Notes under the pieces: generated by a model
Databases searched by the model: none
The model's input: only the letters and a program-made list of their open reading frames with translations
Told to the model about the DNA's origin: nothing
Made by a program: the position numbers and the translations under genes
Shown here: positions 30,762-33,900 of the stretch, piece after piece
Position numbering within the stretch: the stretch's first letter is position 1
Layout: each line of letters begins with the position of its first letter
DNA from: Pseudomonas sp. S37
GTDB taxonomy: Bacteria; Pseudomonadota; Gammaproteobacteria; Pseudomonadales; Pseudomonadaceae
DNA length: 33,900 bases
Assembly: GCF_016658545.1 (NCBI RefSeq)
Contig: NZ_JACVZC010000064.1
Span: forward strand, 1 to 33,900
Direction: 5' to 3'

Positions 30762-32237
30762 ATGTCTGCCCATAGCCCTCGTTATCAAGACCTTCAGCTG
30801 CAGCCGCTTGCCGGCCAGTGGCGTGCCGGCAGCGCCGGCAAGACCCTGAACGTGCACAACCCGTACAACGATGAATTGTTGTTGCAGATTCAACAGGCCA
30901 GCCGTGCCGACCTCGATGCCGCCTACCACGAAGCGGCCCGCGCCCAGTTGCACTGGGCCGCCCTGGGGCCGGCCGCGCGTGCAGCGGTGCTGTACGAAGT
31001 GGTGGCGATCTTTGACCGGCGCCGCGACGAAATCATCGACTGGATCATCCGCGAGTCCGGCAGTACCCGGCTCAAGGCCCAACTGGAGTGGGGCGCGGCG
31101 CGGGCGATTGCGCTGGAGTCGGCCTCGTTCCCGTCGCGGGTACACGGGCGCATCGTCGAGTCCAACGTGCCGGGCAAGGAAAGCCGCGTGTACCGCAGCG
31201 CCCTGGGCGTGGTCGGGGTCATCAGCCCGTGGAACTTCCCGCTGCACCTGACCCAGCGCTCCATTGCCCCTGCACTGGCATTGGGCAATGCCGTGGTGGT
31301 CAAGCCCGCCAGCGATACCCCGGTGTGCGGTGGTCTGCTGCTGGCGCGCATTTTCGAAGAGGCCGGGCTGCCGGCCGGGGTGCTCAGCGTGGTAGTCGGT
31401 GCGGGCAGCGAGATTGGTGATGCCTTCGTCGAGCACCCGCTGCCAGCGCTGATCACCTTCACCGGCTCCACCCCGGTCGGGCGTGGTATCGGCCGCATCG
31501 CCAGCGGTGGCGAACACCTCAAGCATGTCGCGCTGGAGCTGGGCGGCAACAGCCCGTTCGTGGTGCTGGACGACGCCGACCTTGAACAGGCAGTCAACGC
31601 GGCAGTGTTCGGCAAGTTCCTGCACCAGGGCCAGATCTGCATGGCGGTGAACCGGGTTATCGTTGACGACAGCCTCTATGACGCGTTCGCCGAGCGGTTC
31701 GTTGCACGGGTCAGGGCGCTGACGGTGGGGGATCCTGATTCGGCGGCCACCGTGATCGGCCCGGTAATCAATGGCCGGCAATTGCAAGGCCTGCTGGACA
31801 AGATCAACCTGGCGCGCGACGAAGGTGCCGAGCCGCTGTACGAGGGGGGCGTCAACGGCAACCTGCTGGCCCCGCATGTGTATGGCGAGGTCACCGTCGA
31901 CATGGACCTTGCGCGCAACGAAATCTTCGGCCCGTTGGTGGGCCTGTTGCGTGCGCGTGACGAAGCCCATGCGCTGCAGCTGGCCAACGCCAGCGAGTTC
32001 GGGCTTTCCAGTGCGGTGTTCAGCCGCAACCTTGAGCGCGCGGTGCGCTTCGCCCGCCAGGTGCGCGCGGGCATGAGCCACATCAACGATATCCCCGTGA
32101 ATGACGAAGCCAACGCGCCGTTTGGCGGCGAGAAAAACTCGGGGCTGGGCCGCTTCAATGGCGACTGGGCCATCGATGAGTTCACCCGTGATCACTGGGT
32201 CAGCGTGCAGCACGTGCCGCGCCAGTACCCGTTCTGA
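30762..32237 (+). CDS. NAD(P)-dependent aldehyde dehydrogenase, probable benzaldehyde dehydrogenase
   Basis: A 491-residue aldehyde dehydrogenase. The general base is E259 (ALELGGNSPF) and the catalytic cysteine is C293 (QGQICMAVNR). ISPWNFPLHLTQRS and FTGSTPVGRGIG are the cofactor-binding segments. The QICM context is usual for benzaldehyde and vanillin dehydrogenases rather than GabD types. Directly after the BFD and transporter genes, with AAGGAG six bases upstream, it would oxidise benzaldehyde to benzoate. The NAD or NADP preference cannot be decided here. It is separated from the porin gene by 118 nt with a small hairpin. Confidence 0.87.
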   Translation: MSAHSPRYQDLQLQPLAGQWRAGSAGKTLNVHNPYNDELLLQIQQASRADLDAAYHEAARAQLHWAALGPAARAAVLYEVVAIFDRRRDEIIDWIIRESGSTRLKAQLEWGAARAIALESASFPSRVHGRIVESNVPGKESRVYRSALGVVGVISPWNFPLHLTQRSIAPALALGNAVVVKPASDTPVCGGLLLARIFEEAGLPAGVLSVVVGAGSEIGDAFVEHPLPALITFTGSTPVGRGIGRIASGGEHLKHVALELGGNSPFVVLDDADLEQAVNAAVFGKFLHQGQICMAVNRVIVDDSLYDAFAERFVARVRALTVGDPDSAATVIGPVINGRQLQGLLDKINLARDEGAEPLYEGGVNGNLLAPHVYGEVTVDMDLARNEIFGPLVGLLRARDEAHALQLANASEFGLSSAVFSRNLERAVRFARQVRAGMSHINDIPVNDEANAPFGGEKNSGLGRFNGDWAIDEFTRDHWVSVQHVPRQYPF

Positions 32238-32258
32238 TGCATTGAGTCACTGAGTAGC

Positions 32259-32275
32259 GCCCGGCCTGGCCGGGC
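32259..32275 (+). terminator. Weak hairpin after the aldehyde dehydrogenase gene
   Basis: GCCCGG (32259-32264) pairs with CCGGGC (32270-32275) around CCTGG. The following sequence (ATTCATGCAGCTTCTTT) is only loosely T-rich. It may reduce transcription into the porin gene rather than end it. Confidence 0.35.
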
Positions 32276-32355
32276 ATTCATGCAGCTTCTTTACCACGGG
32301 CTCCGGGCAGCCTGCGGGGGGCGGCTGCGCCCAAGAAAACTGGAGAACAATAATA

Positions 32356-33609
32356 ATGATGCACACCACCTGCACACTGGCCCGTTCGGCCCTGGCGGTT
32401 TCGCTGACGCTGGGCCTGGGGTTGCCGGCCTGGGCCGAAGAGGGGGGCTTCTTTGAAGATGCCAAGGCCGGGCTGACGCTGCGCAACTACTATTTCAACC
32501 GCGATTTCCGCGATCCCGGGGCGGCCAAGAGCAAGGTTGAGGAATGGGCCCAGGGCTTTATCTTCAAGTTCAGCTCAGGCTACACCCCGGGGCTGATCGG
32601 TTTTGGCCTGGACGGTATCGCCATGTTCGGCGTGAAGCTGGACAGTGGCCGCGGTACCAGCGGCTCCGAACTACTGCCGGTGCATGATGACGGCCGTGCA
32701 GCTGACGACTACGGGCGCGCCGGGCTTGCGGCGAAACTGCGCATATCAGCCACCGAGTTGAAGGTGGGTGAACTGCTGCCGGACATTCCGCTGCTGCGCT
32801 ACGACGATGGCCGCCTGCTGCCGCAAACCTTCCGCGGCGCGATGCTCGATTCGCGGGAGATCGAAGGCTTGAGCCTGCAGGCTGGACAGTATCGCGAGGT
32901 GAGCCTGCGCAACTCGTCCGACATGCAGGACCTGTCTGCCTGGGCTGCCCCGGGGGTGACTTCGGACGGTTTCAGCTATGCCGGTGCCGAGTACCGTTTC
33001 AATCAGCAGCGCACGCTGATTGGCGCCTGGCATTCGCAGTTGGAGGACATCTATCAGCAAAGCTATTTCAACCTGCAGCACAGCGAGCGGGTAGGGGAGT
33101 GGACGCTGGGCGCCAACCTTGGCTACTTCATTGACCGGGATGATGGCCAGGCACGCATTGGTGATATCCAGAGCCGCACCGGTTACGCCTTGCTGTCGGC
33201 CGCGCACAGTGGCCACACGCTGTACCTGGGGTTGCAAAAGGTCAGTGGCGACAGCCCGTGGATGTCGGTATATGGCAGTAGCGGCCGGACCTTGGGTAAT
33301 GACATGTTCAACGGCAACTTCAGCAACGCCGACGAACGCTCGTGGCAAGTGCGTTACGACTACAACTTTGCTGCGCTGGGCGTGCCGGGCCTGCTGGCCA
33401 TGGTGCGTTACGGGCATGGCGAGAACGCCACCACGGCGGCGGGCAGCAATGGCAAGGAGTGGGAGCGCGACACCGAGGTCAACTACACCTTCCAGAGCGG
33501 GGCGTTGAAGAACCTCAACATCCGGCTCAACAACGCAACCAACCGGCGCAGCTTCAACAGCGACTTTGACCAGACACGGTTGATTGTCAGCTATCCGCTG
33601 ACGTTGTGA
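32356..33609 (+). CDS. OprD-family outer-membrane porin
   Basis: A 417-residue outer-membrane channel. The first 27 or so residues are a signal peptide (hydrophobic ALAVSLTLGLGLPAWA, cleavage before EEGG). The mature N-terminus has GLTLRNYYFNRDFRD, the OprD-family opening, followed by WAQGFIFKFSSGYTPGLIGFGLDGIAMFGVKLD and alternating beta-strand patterns to the end. The C-terminus is VSYPLTL, ending in Leu rather than the more common Phe. It probably admits aromatic carboxylates (BenF/PhaK-like role) for the MFS transporter above. GGAGAA lies eight bases upstream of the first of two ATG codons. A REP-like repeat begins at its stop codon. Confidence 0.9.
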   Translation: MMHTTCTLARSALAVSLTLGLGLPAWAEEGGFFEDAKAGLTLRNYYFNRDFRDPGAAKSKVEEWAQGFIFKFSSGYTPGLIGFGLDGIAMFGVKLDSGRGTSGSELLPVHDDGRAADDYGRAGLAAKLRISATELKVGELLPDIPLLRYDDGRLLPQTFRGAMLDSREIEGLSLQAGQYREVSLRNSSDMQDLSAWAAPGVTSDGFSYAGAEYRFNQQRTLIGAWHSQLEDIYQQSYFNLQHSERVGEWTLGANLGYFIDRDDGQARIGDIQSRTGYALLSAAHSGHTLYLGLQKVSGDSPWMSVYGSSGRTLGNDMFNGNFSNADERSWQVRYDYNFAALGVPGLLAMVRYGHGENATTAAGSNGKEWERDTEVNYTFQSGALKNLNIRLNNATNRRSFNSDFDQTRLIVSYPLTL

Positions 33610-33900
33610 GCGGGTTCATCGAGGCGTTGTACCGCCGCGAATGCGGTGGTGGCTGCGACGGTGAATGGCCGGCAGGTCCGGCCCTTTCGCGGGTAAACCC
33701 GCTCCTACGACTGCCGGTGCCGAGCCGTTGATGCGTATGCACCCCCGATCAATGTAGGAGCGGGTTCACCCGCGAACAGGGTGGCGGCTGCAACGGTAAA
33801 TGGTCGGTAGAAATAGGCCGGCAGGTCCGGCCCTTTCGCGGGTAAACCAGCTCCTACGACGGCCGGAGCCGAGCCGCTGATGTGCATGCACCCCCGATCA
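33608..33900. repeat. REP cluster with a 149-bp-period direct repeat
   Basis: After the porin stop, 33608-33645 resembles the REP at 10670. Then an 85-bp segment (33667-33751) recurs at 33816-33900 with few differences; both copies contain GGCCGGCAGGTCCGGCC, the half REP TTTCGCGGGTAAACC and CACCCCCGATCA. A GGCTGC-ACGGT-AATGG segment lies before each copy, and the second copy has about 15 extra bases between them. An inverted half REP (TGTAGGAGCGGGTTCACCCGCGAA, 33754-33777, described by position) lies between the copies. The repeat reaches the window end and may continue. I see no gene here. Confidence 0.8.

Overview
The window looks like a chromosomal accessory region of a Pseudomonas, most likely the P. 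putida group. The evidence is high-GC coding sequence, repeated P. putida-type REP palindromes carrying GAGCGGGTTTACCCGCGAA, a benzoylformate decarboxylase that matches the P. putida enzyme at every active-site position checked, and OprD and AAHS family transport genes. There are no rRNA or tRNA genes, no transposases and no CRISPR array. All calls come from reading the sequence and recalling protein families; no database search was run.

Region A (about 1-16100) is a nitrogen-compound catabolic cluster. On the minus strand lie a ProC-like reductase, an amine-oxidising flavoprotein and a TetR regulator. On the plus strand lie two overlapping SDR genes, a hydantoinase/oxoprolinase pair (HyuA and HyuB type), a class I/II aminotransferase, a uronate-dehydrogenase-like NAD enzyme, a second flavoprotein oxidoreductase, a ThDP-dependent acetolactate-synthase-like enzyme and a GabD-like semialdehyde dehydrogenase. 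The TetR-SDR intergenic region and the leader of the HyuA gene carry the same 39-nt block, with a TGTAAG-N11-CTTACR inverted repeat. This suggests that one TetR protein controls both transcription units.

Region B (about 15357-22937) holds a FadR-type GntR regulator, divergent from a complete LIV-type ABC importer (binding protein, LivH, LivM, LivG, LivF), followed by a GabP-like amino-acid permease. It probably supplies substrate to region A. A reasonable but unproven model is uptake of an amino acid or cyclic amide, ring opening by HyuAB, oxidative or transaminative deamination, possible 2-oxoacid decarboxylation, and aldehyde oxidation to a central metabolite.

Region C (22969-24864) is a penicillin-binding protein 2 gene (mrdA) standing alone between catabolic modules.

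Region D (about 25100-33609) is an aromatic-acid module: an AAHS-family MFS transporter, a convergent LysR regulator, and the divergent set benzoylformate decarboxylase (mdlC), second AAHS transporter, aldehyde dehydrogenase and OprD-family porin. Together these would import benzoylformate-like acids and convert them through benzaldehyde to benzoate. A perfect 15-bp palindrome closely resembling the P. putida PcaR box lies upstream of the first transporter, although no IclR-type gene is in the window.

REP palindromes sit at the ends of most transcription units (4625, 10663, 15251, 21421 and 33608 onwards). The left edge has a 45/46-bp tandem repeat and the right edge a 149-bp-period direct repeat.
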